Numbered from the stretch's first letter, positions 19,393-29,384 are shown. The stretch: 64,000 bases of DNA from Site-B1 sp963827785 (GCA_963827785.1 CAWHCT010000020.1:214302-278301); one strand, 5' to 3'. A program made the numbers and translations. The notes: generated by a model not told the origin, from the sequence alone.

Positions 19393-20659
19393 TTATTGTT
19401 TCAATAATTTAGTTGTCATAGTTGATTGAGATGATGACACTCTTATAATATAAATACCATCTAATAAATTGGAAAGATTTATTTTTTCAATCTGTTTTGA
19501 AAGCTGTCGATTCAATACTTTTTGCCCAAGAATATCATAAATTTCAATTCTATCAAGTGGTATGCTGTTTGAATTAAGAGTAAGAACGTCATTACGTTTA
19601 TCATATGAGTTAGTGATACCATCCAAATTAAATTCTGAAACCCCAAGGGTATTATCAGTTATTGAAAAATCAAAAAGTAACAAGGAGCCAGTATTGGCCG
19701 CCGATGTTGCATTAAATGCTAAATAATAGCTTCCCGAAGCAGTTGATAAATAAGAAACAGATTCTGAATAAGCATTGGCTTCTGCCTGAGCATAAATACC
19801 GCCATTTAATATAATTCCTGTATCAGAAAATAAAGTTGTTAGAACATTTGCTCCAGATGACGAATCATCTGTAAAATAAACGTCAAGATTTTCATCAGCC
19901 GTAAATGATCCATTAGCACCATTATATTTAAAATTTATTGTGTATTCATGTCCCGAGATTAAATTAACAGGTGTAGAAAATAACCAATCATCTTTAGCAT
20001 TGTTATCATTTGAACCATTGGTAGCAAAGTCTTCATCAGGTCCAGATCCATCTATATTATCAATAATCTGCTTAAAACTTGTTCCATTGGAATCGACATC
20101 TTCCAATGTCAAGCAAGCGACAAATGAATTCGGGTCATCAAAATCTTCATTTACCGGTAAAGTGCCATTAGTGCAACTTACTGCCGATTCAGTCAAAGTA
20201 AAATCAAACCCATCAGAACTCCAACGGTTATCCCATGCTATATAATACGTCGTTCCACTAGAAACCGGGAATGTTGCCTCAGAAGTTTTTATCCCACCAA
20301 AAACATCGGCATCATCGTTCCCTGCTAAACAAGCCAATGTGCTGCAGGTTCCTGTGTAAACATGAAATCTTGTATCAGTATTTGAGTTTTGCGGTAAACT
20401 ACTGGAAACCGTTGCAACTCCATCAACGCCTGAGGTGTATTGAAACCATCTTCCAGCATGTTCTTAACCCACCAGAATTTTCAGCACATTCCGGATTGGG
20501 CACTTGACTATCTGGAGTGCCAAAAATCGAAGGCATTTCGATTACAGTAAAAGTACCAGGACTTATTATTTGCGCATTTGCACATGAAAGTTGTTCTTGA
20601 GCATTTAATTGGAAATTTACTAAAAGTAAACCTATAAGTAAAGTAGATATAATTTTCAT
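19393..20659 (-). CDS. Secreted protein with T9SS C-terminal sorting domain (frameshifted)
   Basis: About 420 residues when rebuilt. Signal peptide MKIISTLLIGLLLVNFQLNA starts at 20659 (upstream ATGs lie in the promoter region). The N-terminal domain has a Cys-rich opening, SCANAQ...PECAEN; the middle is a jelly-roll/cleaved-adhesin-like domain (SFVACLTLEDVDSNG, DDWLFSTPVNLISGH). The last 80 residues form a type A T9SS sorting domain (IEIYDILGQKVL, LSNLLDGIYIIRV, TKLLKQ). It is therefore exported by the type IX system and attached to or released from the surface. An extra base near 20448 breaks the frame between RTCWK and WFQYTSGVDGVAT. Substrate unknown. Confidence 0.82.
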
Positions 20660-20712
20660 TTTGAGGTGTTTAAGAGCAAAAATATACAAAATTTTTGTAT
20701 GTATAATTTTTT

Positions 20713-20720
20713 TACCTTTG
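20713..20720 (+). promoter_or_regulatory. Candidate -7 box of the polyprenyl synthase gene
   Basis: TACCTTTG matches the Bacteroidota -7 consensus TAnnTTTG exactly. It lies only 7 bases before the start codon at 20728, so transcription would begin at or very near the ATG, suggesting a leaderless mRNA. A TTTTTG at about 20692-20697 is the only -33 candidate, with a shorter-than-usual 15-base spacer. Confidence 0.45.
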
Positions 20721-20727
20721 AAATGCA

Positions 20728-21706
20728 ATGAAAATCGTTGAACGGATAAAAGAACCAATTGATTTTGAAATGGAACTTTTCGAGAAAAAGTTTCAACTAT
20801 CCATGTCCAGTAAAGTGGCCTTGCTTAATAGAATTACCCACTATTTAGTAAATAGAAAAGGAAAGCAAATGCGCCCAATGTTTGTGTTCCTTGTCGCCAA
20901 AATGGTTGCAAATGGTGAAATAAGTGAACGTACCTATCGTGGAGCTTCTGTAATTGAGTTGATCCATACGGCAACATTAGTACATGATGATGTCGTGGAT
21001 GATAGTAACAGGAGACGTGGCTTTTTCTCTATCAATGCATTATGGAAAAATAAGATTGCCGTTCTGGTTGGCGATTACTTATTGTCTAAAGGATTGCTTC
21101 TATCTATTGATAACAACGATTTTGATCTTCTTAAAATAATCTCTGTTGCGGTCAGGGAAATGAGTGAAGGAGAGCTTCTTCAAATAGAAAAGGCCAGAAA
21201 ACTGGATATTACGGAAGCCGTTTATTATGAAATTATCCGCCAAAAAACAGCAACACTTATTGCGGCTTGCTGCAGTTTGGGAGCTGCTTCAGTTAAACCT
21301 AATTCACCGGAAGTAGAAACTATGAGAAAATTTGGTGAACTCATTGGCATGGCCTTTCCAAATAAAGGATGATCTGTTTGACTACGGGGAGGAACAAATT
21401 GGCAAACCAACAGGAATTGACATTAAGGAACAGAAAATGACCTTACCATTGATTTATGTTCTAAATAAGGCGTCTAAAAAGGATAAATCCTGGTTGATCA
21501 ACTCTATTAAGAATTATAACAAAGATTCAAAACGGGTTAAGGATGTTATTGCTTTTGTCATCAAAAATGGAGGATTGGATTATGCCATTAAAAAAATGGA
21601 AGAATTTCAACATGAAGCATTATTGATGTTAAGTGAATTTCCAGATTCCGACTACAAAAATTCTCTGGAGATCATGGTCAATTACGTTATTGAAAGAAAA
21701 AAATAA
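20728..21706 (+). CDS. Polyprenyl diphosphate synthase (one frameshift)
   Basis: About 325 residues when rebuilt. Trans-isoprenyl diphosphate synthase with the first Asp-rich motif DDVVDD (about residue 90) and the second KDDLFDYG. It adds isopentenyl units to make the long side chain of menaquinone (IspB/HepT-like); exact chain length cannot be read from sequence. RKGKQMRPMFVFL is the usual N-terminal substrate motif. An extra C near 21359 breaks the frame at LIGMAF; the remainder begins QIKDDLFDYG, so the break removes the second catalytic motif from the first frame. Likely essential, which argues for a sequencing error. Confidence 0.92.
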
Positions 21707-21761
21707 TTCCACACAGGCAACCTTTACCTAATTTTTTGCGTCTATATAAATAGAAGACAAA

Positions 21762-22338
21762 ATGAATCCGCTTTTGAAAGTAATTCAACTGTTATAATAA
21801 CGAAGAAAAGCTTATTAAAAAAGCTGTTAATAAGGATCGTAAGGCACAACATATTCTGTATAATATGTACGCTCCTAAAATGCTGAGTGTTTGCCGATAT
21901 TATATTAGTGATATGCAGTATGCCGAAGATGTTTTGCTGGAAGGATTCTTCAAAGTATTTTCTAAATTGAACAGCTTTAAAAGTGAAGGAAGTTTTGAAG
22001 GGTGGATACGACGGATTGTAGTAAGGGAATGTATTTCTTTTTTAAGAAGACAAAAGAATTTGGAGTTTTCTATGGAAGAAGTTGATGTCAATAATAGTTT
22101 TGAAAGTTTGATTGATACGGAATTAGAGGTTGATGAAATTCAACAACTTATTGATGGGCTCCCTGAAGGTTACAAAATAGTCTTTAACATGTATGCCATT
22201 GAAGGGTATAAGCATAATGAAATTGCTGAACTTTTGAATATAACTGAAGGGACTTCTAAATCGCAATTATTCAAAGCACGAAAAATGCTTCAGCAAAAAA
22301 TCAATGAATTAAATAGCACAAGCTATGGCACAAAATAA
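21762..22338 (+). CDS. ECF-type RNA polymerase sigma factor (5' end frame-damaged)
   Basis: Clear sigma-70 region 2 (QHILYNMYAPKMLSVCRYYI, then AEDVLLEGFFKVFSKL) and region 4 (LPEGYKIVFNMYAIEGYKHNEIAELL). The clean frame has a stop at 21781-21783 and its first ATG only at 21865, which would cut into region 2. Reading from the ATG at 21762 with two single-base corrections (near 21769 and near 21795) gives MN-AFESNSTV-NNEEKLIKKAV, a natural N-terminus, so I extend it to 21762. It is co-transcribed with an anti-sigma-like membrane protein and a secreted protein. The downstream gene overlaps it by 14 bases. Confidence 0.82.
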
Positions 22339-23095
22339 ATTTGAACAACATATAAAAGACAAGCTTGAAAATAGAAGGATTGAACCATCTGACAAAGCAT
22401 GGAGTAAGTTGTCTGAAAAATTAGATGAGTATGAAAGTAAGTCGAATAATAAGATCATTTGGTGGCTCGGTATCGCAGCCAGTTTAGCAGGGGTATTATT
22501 AATAACAAACTTATTTTTAAAAACCGGTGATAGTGAAACTGTTTTACCAACTCTGGTTGAAACACCTGCTGAGAACTCAGTTGAAATAAAAGTAACACCT
22601 GCTAAGGAAATTGAAGATCATAAAGTTGAAGATTTATTAAAAACTGAAGTTATCTCAGAAGCTAAATCAACCGTTTCAAATCAACCCACAACGAAAAGTC
22701 GAAATATTCTCAAAAAGAGTCGCAATCCTATTTTGAATAGGAATTCTCTTGCAGAAAAGGCATTAGAGAATTCTCAACTTGAAAATGATGTTCCACAGGA
22801 TTCAGAATTAATAGTGAATGAGCAAATTATCAATGGAGCCTTAGCGGAAAACACTGAGGTACATGACAAACAGAACATAGTAACTGATTCTGAGATCGAA
22901 TTGCTTTTGCAGCAGGCTCAAAAAGATTTGACAATAAACAAAATCGAAATGGATAATATGTCAAAGGTTAGTGCCAGTTCCTTATTGCAAGACGTGGAAA
23001 CCGACCTGGATGAATCGTTCAGGGATAAAATTTTTACAACCATTGTTTCTGGATACAATGTGATAGTAACTGCCGTTGCGGAGCGTAACAACTAA
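22325..23095 (+). CDS. Single-pass membrane protein, candidate anti-sigma factor
   Basis: 256 residues. An N-terminal cytoplasmic segment of about 40 residues (KLENRRIEPSDKAWSKLSEKL) is followed by one membrane helix (IIWWLGIAASLAGVLLITNLF) and a long, low-complexity Glu/Lys/Asn-rich periplasmic tail. This gene order and topology (ECF sigma, short cytoplasmic domain, one TM, charged tail) is common in flavobacteria and suggests control of the adjacent sigma factor. No known anti-sigma zinc motif (HxxxCxxC) is present, so the role is inferred from position and topology. Confidence 0.62.
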   Translation: MAQNKFEQHIKDKLENRRIEPSDKAWSKLSEKLDEYESKSNNKIIWWLGIAASLAGVLLITNLFLKTGDSETVLPTLVETPAENSVEIKVTPAKEIEDHKVEDLLKTEVISEAKSTVSNQPTTKSRNILKKSRNPILNRNSLAEKALENSQLENDVPQDSELIVNEQIINGALAENTEVHDKQNIVTDSEIELLLQQAQKDLTINKIEMDNMSKVSASSLLQDVETDLDESFRDKIFTTIVSGYNVIVTAVAERNN

Positions 23096-23123
23096 GAAAT
23101 CATCAATTAAAAAACGAACAATT

Positions 23124-24248
23124 ATGAAATCAAAGATTCAAGAACACAAAATCATCAATGGTATTGGTGTGAGTAAAACAATTACCAGGTATTTAACACT
23201 CATCATGTTAAGCCTAATTGTGCAAATCAGCACAGCACAGGAAACAACTATTAAGGAAGATCAGATCAAATCACTGGAAACTAAGAAAGAAACAGTAAGG
23301 TCTCAGGAGAAGGAGCAATTAAAAGCTGAAGTTGAAGCTATTAATTTTCGGTTGGAAAAAGGAGAAATTTCAACTGAAGAAGCAGAAGTGCTTAAGAAAA
23401 AGTACGCCGAAAAAAGAGCATTGAACATAGAAAACAAAATAGCTATTATTGATAATAAGATTGAACTTTTAAAACGTAATGAGTATGGTTATGAGGCATA
23501 TGTTAATGGCAGTGGAATTAATTACATGAGAATTGGTAGTGGCGAAGAGACCAATGATGATTTTATTTTTATTGGTAACAAGGAAGATGACAAGCCAAGA
23601 AAGTATGATAGGCGCACTACTAATGACCTTGTATTGGCTTTTGGATTGAACAATGCACTTATTGATGGTGAAAAACTGGACGATTCGCCTTATAAATTTG
23701 GAGGTTCACGATTTTTTGAAATTGGTTGGGCTTGGAAAACCAGAGTGTTTGACGAATCAAATTTTCTAAGATTAAAATACGGATTTTCATTTCAAATGAA
23801 TGGATTAAAACCTAAGGACAATCAATATTTTGTGCAGGATAATGACTTAACATATCTAGAGGAATTCCCGACCGATCTTAAAAAGTCCAAACTCACAATT
23901 ACTAATCTGGTATTTCCTGTTCATTTCGAATTTGGACCATCCAAAAAAATAGAAAAGGACACTTATTTCAGGTATACCACACGCAATCAGTTTAAAGTAG
24001 GATTGGGTGGTTATGCCGGATTTAATATAGGGACAAGACAAAAATTAAAATACGAAATTGATGGCAATCGCGTCAAGGATAAAATAAAACGAAGTTATAA
24101 TACCAGTGATTTGGTTTACGGCTTAAGTGGTTATGTTGCTTTTGATGACATTGCATTGTACGTTAAATACGACTTGTCTCCAATCTTTAATGATCAGGTC
24201 ATCGACCAGAATAATATCTCACTGGGTTTACGATTTGATATGGATTAA
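23124..24248 (+). CDS. Secreted protein with coiled coil and C-terminal barrel
   Basis: 374 residues from the ATG at 23124; an upstream in-frame codon at 23076 overlaps the previous gene and is not favoured. A long signal sequence ending VQISTAQE is followed by a charged coiled coil (EDQIKSLETKKETVRSQEKE and on, about residues 45-125), then a region rich in alternating aromatic strands ending SLGLRFDMD, as in porin-like outer-membrane barrels. Third gene of the sigma-factor operon, so possibly its target or envelope sensor partner. Family not recognised. Confidence 0.65.
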   Translation: MKSKIQEHKIINGIGVSKTITRYLTLIMLSLIVQISTAQETTIKEDQIKSLETKKETVRSQEKEQLKAEVEAINFRLEKGEISTEEAEVLKKKYAEKRALNIENKIAIIDNKIELLKRNEYGYEAYVNGSGINYMRIGSGEETNDDFIFIGNKEDDKPRKYDRRTTNDLVLAFGLNNALIDGEKLDDSPYKFGGSRFFEIGWAWKTRVFDESNFLRLKYGFSFQMNGLKPKDNQYFVQDNDLTYLEEFPTDLKKSKLTITNLVFPVHFEFGPSKKIEKDTYFRYTTRNQFKVGLGGYAGFNIGTRQKLKYEIDGNRVKDKIKRSYNTSDLVYGLSGYVAFDDIALYVKYDLSPIFNDQVIDQNNISLGLRFDMD

Positions 24249-24264
24249 ATAAAACTTTAGTAAT

Positions 24265-24295
24265 CAAAAAAGGCTTCAATTTTGAAGCCTTTTTT
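24265..24295 (+). terminator. Intrinsic terminator after the sigma-factor operon
   Basis: AAAAAAGGCTTCA / TGAAGCCTTTTTT hairpin with a short TTT-rich loop, 17 bases after the stop codon at 24248. Confidence 0.92.
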
Positions 24296-24324
24296 ATTAA
24301 AATCATATAAATCTATTACCTGTT

Positions 24325-24548
24325 TTATTCTGATGCCGGTGGAACCATAGTATAGCCCCAAGGTTTTAAATAGGTCATTGGATCCATATAGACTTCTTCT
24401 GCTGTGGCAAGACCGTCTTCATTAAAAGTCAAAATAGTAAAACCATGTAATTCACTTAGTTCTTAATTTTATTGGCACTAAGTCTTCCAAATCTGAGTGT
24501 ACTTTTACCGAGATATAATTTAACAGGAGATACATCAGGATTTGACAT
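24325..24548 (-). pseudogene. Chimeric gene remnant: CocE-type hydrolase fragment joined to a SnoaL-like C-terminus
   Basis: On the minus strand 24548-24464 encodes MSNPDVSPVKLYLGKSTLRF plus GRLSANKIKN. This closely matches part of the intact CocE-type hydrolase at 27422-29260 (NPDASPVKLYLGKGAPTFGRLS, encoded near 27950-28045). After a frame change, about 24460-24325 reads LSELHGFTILTFNEDGLATA then EEVYMDPMTYLKPWGY and ends with a stop; this looks like the C-terminus of a SnoaL-like/NTF2-fold protein. Neither piece is a whole domain. The stretch otherwise has no gene. Confidence 0.65.
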
Positions 24549-24624
24549 TTATTTCTTAAATTGATGAGGGTTTTTACAGGTTGAAAAAAGCAGATTCAAT
24601 CTAACAAATTAAAAATAGTAAAAG

Positions 24625-25089
24625 ATGAAACAGATTAATTTTACTCTAAATGGCAAGTCTATTTCTTTAGAAGTGGAAGGCCAAGAGTCTTTATTAACTA
24701 TAATTAGATCATATTTGGAGCAAACAGGTACAAAATATGGCTGTGGCATTGGAGAATGTGGTGCATGTACAGTACTTATCGATAAAGAGCCTGTACGATC
24801 TTGTATGACACTAGCAGAGGATGTAGAAGGAAAAGAAGTTATATCGATAGAAGGATTAAGTACCGAAGGAGAATTGCACCCGCTTCAGACAGCATTTATT
24901 TCACATGATGCCTTGCAATGTGGTTTTTGCACTTCTGGAATGATTATGAATGCCTATGGTTTTCTATTGCAAAACCCAAATCCTAGCCGTGAAAAAATTA
25001 TAGCAGGAATGGAAACCAATCTGTGCAGATGTGGTGCTTACAATCGTATAATAGATGCTATTCAAACAGCAGGAAAAGAATTGCTTTAA
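24625..25089 (+). CDS. Xanthine dehydrogenase-family [2Fe-2S] subunit (IorA-like)
   Basis: 154 residues. N-terminal plant-type [2Fe-2S] ferredoxin (CGIGECGACTVLID, then a fourth Cys in RSC) and C-terminal helical [2Fe-2S] domain (QCGFCTSGMIM, then NLCRCGAY). It carries electrons from the molybdenum subunit encoded 11 bases downstream. With only these two genes and no FAD subunit, the pair resembles isoquinoline 1-oxidoreductase/aldehyde oxidoreductase types, which pass electrons to a cytochrome or quinone. Substrate unknown. Confidence 0.92.
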   Translation: MKQINFTLNGKSISLEVEGQESLLTIIRSYLEQTGTKYGCGIGECGACTVLIDKEPVRSCMTLAEDVEGKEVISIEGLSTEGELHPLQTAFISHDALQCGFCTSGMIMNAYGFLLQNPNPSREKIIAGMETNLCRCGAYNRIIDAIQTAGKELL

Positions 25090-25100
25090 AAAGAAAAATT

Positions 25101-27206
25101 ATGAAATCAGTTATTAATAATGAAACTGTATATAGCAGAAGAAGATTTTTAAAAAATTTAGGTGGAGGTGTAGTTGTTGTGTTTTGTTTGGGTGAAATGT
25201 CCTTTAGCTCTCTTTTTGCACAAGAAGGTCAGCCACCTGAAGAACTCGATTTTAATGCCTACTTGCGGGTAAAAGAAGATGGTAGAGTAGACTGTTTTAC
25301 CGGTAAAATTGAAATGGGACAAGGCATTATTACATCACTGGCACAGGTAGTGGCAGAGGAATTGGAAGTTTCAATTTACGATGTTGATATGATTATGGGC
25401 GATACAGAATTGTGTCCTTATGATAGAGGTACCTGGGGTTCTCTAACTACACGTTTTACAGACCCGGTATTGAGAGCTGCTGCTGCAGAAGCACGGGAGG
25501 TATTACTTGATCTTGCAGCAGAACATTTTGGTTTGAACAAGACTTCACTTCAGGTAATACAAGGGGTAGTTTCAGTGAAGAATGATTCATCTAAAAAAGT
25601 AACGTATGCAGAATTGACCAAAGGCAAAAAGATAATTCGAAGTTTGACCGAGAAACCTGAATTAAAAAAGGCCAAAGATTTCAAGTTAATAGGCAAGCCT
25701 ATTAGGAGTTTGGATGCAGAGGCAAAAGTTACAGGAAAAGCGAAATATTCAGCAGATATCATGTTACCGGGAATGGTGCATGCAACTATTGTGCGACCGG
25801 AAGTCTTTGGTTCTAAAAAATTAAAAGTAGATGCTTCAAAATTAACTGGATTTCCTGGAGTGCAGTTGGTTGAAGATGGTAATTTGGTAGCTGTAGTACA
25901 TAGTGATCCGGAAGTGTCGAAACGAGCGGCTAATAGCGTTCAGGTAACTTGGGATGCTCCGGCAGCTAAGGCAAATCAAGAAACCATATTTCAATATTTA
26001 GAAGATACTATTCAAGATAACGAAGTATTTGAAAAAGGTGGAAATTTACAATTAGGTAAAGATTCTTCAATTAATTACCGGGAAGCAACCTACCACGATG
26101 GGTATAAAGCCCATGCGTCCATCGAAACTCACGTGGCAACCTGTTATTTCGAAGGAGATAAACTTACCATTTGGGCCTCCACGCAAAGTCCGTTTGGTAC
26201 GCGATCTTCTGTAGCGAAAGCCTTGCAGATGCCTGAAGAGAAAGTGCATGTCAAACAAATATTTTTGGGCGGCGGTTTTGGCGGAAAATCAAACAGCCAA
26301 CAATCTATTGAGGCGGCTACCATAGCAAAATTGTGCGGTAAACCGGTGCAATTGGTATGGAGCCGGAAAGAAGAATTTATGTACGATAATTTCCGTACTG
26401 CAGCTGTGATAAAAGTTGCAGGTGGCACAGATAACAAGGGAAAACTAAAAGTTTGGGATTTTGATATTTACTGTGCAGGAACAAGAGGTACAGAATTGTT
26501 TTATGCCATTCCAAATAAACGAATTCGATCTTTCAATCAATCAGGTGTTCATCCGTTTGGAACGGGTGCCTGGAGAGCTCCGGGAAATAACACTACCACA
26601 TTTGCACGAGAATCTCACATAGATGTTGTAGCACATGCAGCTGGAATAGATCCTTTAGATTTCCGATTGAATAATCTGGAAAATAAAGAAATGATTGCAA
26701 CACTGCAACTAGCTGCCAAAACTTTTGAGTATGACAAAGCAAGAAAACCAGGATATGGCTATGGTATTGCACTCGGACAAGATGCTGGTACACTAGTAGC
26801 AATGATTGCGGAGGTTTTTGTTGATAAGGCAACAGGTGAAGTACAACCTATAAGGATAGTTTGTTCTCAGGATATGGGTCAGGTAGTAAATCCACATGGA
26901 GCTACTTTGCAAACTGAAGGAGGAATTACTATGGGTATAGGTTATGCTTTATATGAAGAAATAGAGTTTATCGGAGGCGAAATGAAAACCACTAATTTTA
27001 ATCGCTATGAAATTACTAGATTTTCAAAAACTCCAAAAATAGAATGTGTCTTCATCGATAAAATGGATGCCAAACCACAAGGTGGTGGGGAGCCCGCTAT
27101 TATTTGTGTAGGTGCAGCAATTGCCAATGCTATTTTTGACGCTTGTGGTGCAAGGGTATATCGTATGCCAATAACTCCTGAAAGAATATTGGCAGCCATA
27201 TCATAA
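25101..27206 (+). CDS. Molybdopterin-binding aldehyde/isoquinoline oxidoreductase subunit (IorB-like)
   Basis: 701 residues from the ATG at 25101. A Tat signal (SRRRFLKNLGGG, residues about 12-23) means it is folded with its cofactor and exported to the periplasm, probably with the 2Fe-2S subunit as hitchhiker. Mo-pterin contacts are GGGFGGKS and GAWRAPG; the catalytic Glu is in GGGEPAI near residue 660. It hydroxylates an aldehyde or N-heterocycle using water. An upstream in-frame start (25023) overlaps the previous gene and lies before the Tat motif, so it is rejected. Confidence 0.91.
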   Translation: MKSVINNETVYSRRRFLKNLGGGVVVVFCLGEMSFSSLFAQEGQPPEELDFNAYLRVKEDGRVDCFTGKIEMGQGIITSLAQVVAEELEVSIYDVDMIMGDTELCPYDRGTWGSLTTRFTDPVLRAAAAEAREVLLDLAAEHFGLNKTSLQVIQGVVSVKNDSSKKVTYAELTKGKKIIRSLTEKPELKKAKDFKLIGKPIRSLDAEAKVTGKAKYSADIMLPGMVHATIVRPEVFGSKKLKVDASKLTGFPGVQLVEDGNLVAVVHSDPEVSKRAANSVQVTWDAPAAKANQETIFQYLEDTIQDNEVFEKGGNLQLGKDSSINYREATYHDGYKAHASIETHVATCYFEGDKLTIWASTQSPFGTRSSVAKALQMPEEKVHVKQIFLGGGFGGKSNSQQSIEAATIAKLCGKPVQLVWSRKEEFMYDNFRTAAVIKVAGGTDNKGKLKVWDFDIYCAGTRGTELFYAIPNKRIRSFNQSGVHPFGTGAWRAPGNNTTTFARESHIDVVAHAAGIDPLDFRLNNLENKEMIATLQLAAKTFEYDKARKPGYGYGIALGQDAGTLVAMIAEVFVDKATGEVQPIRIVCSQDMGQVVNPHGATLQTEGGITMGIGYALYEEIEFIGGEMKTTNFNRYEITRFSKTPKIECVFIDKMDAKPQGGGEPAIICVGAAIANAIFDACGARVYRMPITPERILAAIS

Positions 27207-27421
27207 GTCTAAAACGGATCAAACGTTGTTAGCCTTTATCTCGTTTTAAATGTTAATTTCTTGCGTTTTTTCGACTATAGGTAGCTTTAATGATATTGAC
27301 TTTGTTTAATACTGAAGCAATCCCGCTATTTATCGGGATATCATAAGTGATCTATATCATATGTTAAACGAAGTCAGTAGTTTTTTCTTTCATAGGCAAG
27401 AATATTGCCAGTTCAGAATTT
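27207..27421. other. Intergenic gap with a TCCCG palindrome
   Basis: No gene seen. It holds one inverted repeat, ATCCCGctatttatCGGGAT at 27320-27339, of the same kind as those at 18211, 53074 and 53227. No T-run follows it directly, so it is a poor terminator. Confidence 0.55.
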
Positions 27422-29260
27422 CTAATTTTGTTTAACTGCTTCACTGTATGCATCTGCACCTCCAACAACAGGTAATGTCATTGAAGTTTTATCCAGATCA
27501 ATGGTCAATTCTGTTCCTGGTTCCGGCCATAAGGTAAACTCTTTATCACTTGAAAATATCATTAAACCAATTTGCTGTCCTTTTGAAATAATTTGGTCAT
27601 CAGGCATCAAATCAAAAGCGATTTCGTAAAATTTTCTTGGTTTTAAGGGTTCACTTTCTGTCAATGACTTATAATTCTGCGGATCTGCCCAACCACGAGT
27701 AATAATGTTATCTGTGATTTTAGATCCTATTTCCTGGTTCCATGGTAGTGAAACCAGCCAAACAGATAGATTTGCCGCAGGTTTGCTGCTTGCTAAATTA
27801 ATAGTCACTGTTGGAATTCCTGAAATATGCAGATCTTCTGTTAAAACAGATGACAAATAAAGCAATCGGTTTTTTGAGGTTAATGATTTTGCAAGCTCTT
27901 CACCTGAAAAGTTATAATCATCAACTAATGTTTCTTTCCCTTGTTTCTTAATTTTATCGGGACTTAGTCTTCCAAATGTGGGAGCACCTTTTCCAAGATA
28001 TAGTTTTACTGGAGACGCATCCGGATTAGGGTAATCTAAATAATGTGTAGGATTGTCACGGCTTTCATCTTCACGAACTATCCATGCTTTTCCATCGTTT
28101 TCAACTCCGTTCTCTATTCCATGCAGGTAATGTGTAAACCATCGGTTCATCATTTTTAAAGGCGGTGGGCCACCATGACCATTCTGATGATAGTAAATTT
28201 GTGTTGGTAGACCTTTTTCCTTTGCAGCTTTATAAATTCTATAGCTATGTTCAGGCATGACGTTCCAGTCATTGAATCCATGAGACATCAAAAGCGCAGA
28301 TTTAAATGGTTCCATATCATTCAAATAATCTCGCCCTGCCCAGAAATCATTGTAATCACCTGTTATCCTGTCCATACCATTCTTCATTTCAGTGTCCCTA
28401 ATGACCTGATTATTATACGCTCGTTTTGATTCATCTCCACTATGTATAAAATCATAAAGGACATCAATATCTTCACCTAAGTATCCTCCTGGGGACCTTA
28501 CAAGGCCATTAGAACGATAATAATGATAATAAGAAGTATTTGGCGCAATAGGTATAATAGCCTCTAATCCTTCCACTCCTGTAGTTGCCGCGGCAACCGG
28601 AATGGTTCCATTATAAGATGTTCCGGTCATTCCAACTTTTCCTGTCGACCAAAAGGCTTCTACTTCTTCATCACCATCAGGTGTTGTAAAACCTTTCGCC
28701 CTTCCACACAACCAATCTATGACTGCTTTTGGAGCTAAAGATTCGTTGTCACCACCAACAGTTGGCGATCCTTGTGAAAGTCCGGTTCCAGGTGATGAAG
28801 AATGGACAACAATATAGCCTCGTGGTACCCAGGTTCTAATTTGCGAATTTGAAATTATCGGTCTTTTACCTCTTCGTGTAACCTCGGGATGAATATGTCC
28901 CTTTCCAAGTTCACCCAGTTCATGTTTTACATCCCAAAACAATTCTCTTCCTCCGTTTGCAACTCCTGCAAAGTAAGGACTGGATTCGTAAACGATGGGA
29001 AGTTTAAGCCCTTCTGTATCTGTTTGATAAGGTCTGGTTACAGCAACATGCATTCGGTCTGGTTTTTCATCACCATCTGTGTTGAATTCAGTTTCAACCC
29101 ATAGATCATGTCTAATCCATTTGCTGGAGTCACTAAAGGCGGGAACAACCTGAGCCTCACCATTCTCAAAGATAGGTTGGGATTTTTCTTGTGTAAATGC
29201 ACAAGATGTTAATAAAAAAAATGAAGCCGAAAGTAATTGTGCTTTTAAGTAAGTTTTCAT
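27422..29260 (-). CDS. Secreted CocE/NonD-family hydrolase (X-Pro dipeptidyl-peptidase S15-like)
   Basis: 612 residues with a lipoprotein-type signal (MKTYLKAQLLSASFFLLTSC, Cys20). An alpha/beta hydrolase domain with the nucleophile in GMTGTSYNGTIPVAAA (GxSYxG) is followed by a C-terminal jelly-roll (PeptS15-C domain, ending LDKTSMTLPVVGG). Family members are X-Pro dipeptidyl peptidases, cocaine esterases or glutaryl acylases; the substrate cannot be told from sequence. A fragment of a related gene survives at 24464-24548 on the same strand, beyond the molybdenum hydroxylase pair. Confidence 0.87.
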   Translation of the reverse strand: MKTYLKAQLLSASFFLLTSCAFTQEKSQPIFENGEAQVVPAFSDSSKWIRHDLWVETEFNTDGDEKPDRMHVAVTRPYQTDTEGLKLPIVYESSPYFAGVANGGRELFWDVKHELGELGKGHIHPEVTRRGKRPIISNSQIRTWVPRGYIVVHSSSPGTGLSQGSPTVGGDNESLAPKAVIDWLCGRAKGFTTPDGDEEVEAFWSTGKVGMTGTSYNGTIPVAAATTGVEGLEAIIPIAPNTSYYHYYRSNGLVRSPGGYLGEDIDVLYDFIHSGDESKRAYNNQVIRDTEMKNGMDRITGDYNDFWAGRDYLNDMEPFKSALLMSHGFNDWNVMPEHSYRIYKAAKEKGLPTQIYYHQNGHGGPPPLKMMNRWFTHYLHGIENGVENDGKAWIVREDESRDNPTHYLDYPNPDASPVKLYLGKGAPTFGRLSPDKIKKQGKETLVDDYNFSGEELAKSLTSKNRLLYLSSVLTEDLHISGIPTVTINLASSKPAANLSVWLVSLPWNQEIGSKITDNIITRGWADPQNYKSLTESEPLKPRKFYEIAFDLMPDDQIISKGQQIGLMIFSSDKEFTLWPEPGTELTIDLDKTSMTLPVVGGADAYSEAVKQN

Positions 29261-29384
29261 GTGATCATTTAATTTACAATGAATATAAAATTAACTATTT
29301 ATGGCCTTGAATAATCAGGGAAAAAGATATGCTACTCAGGATGGAGCGAAATTAATGTAATTATCTTACAAACTCAAACTGTAG

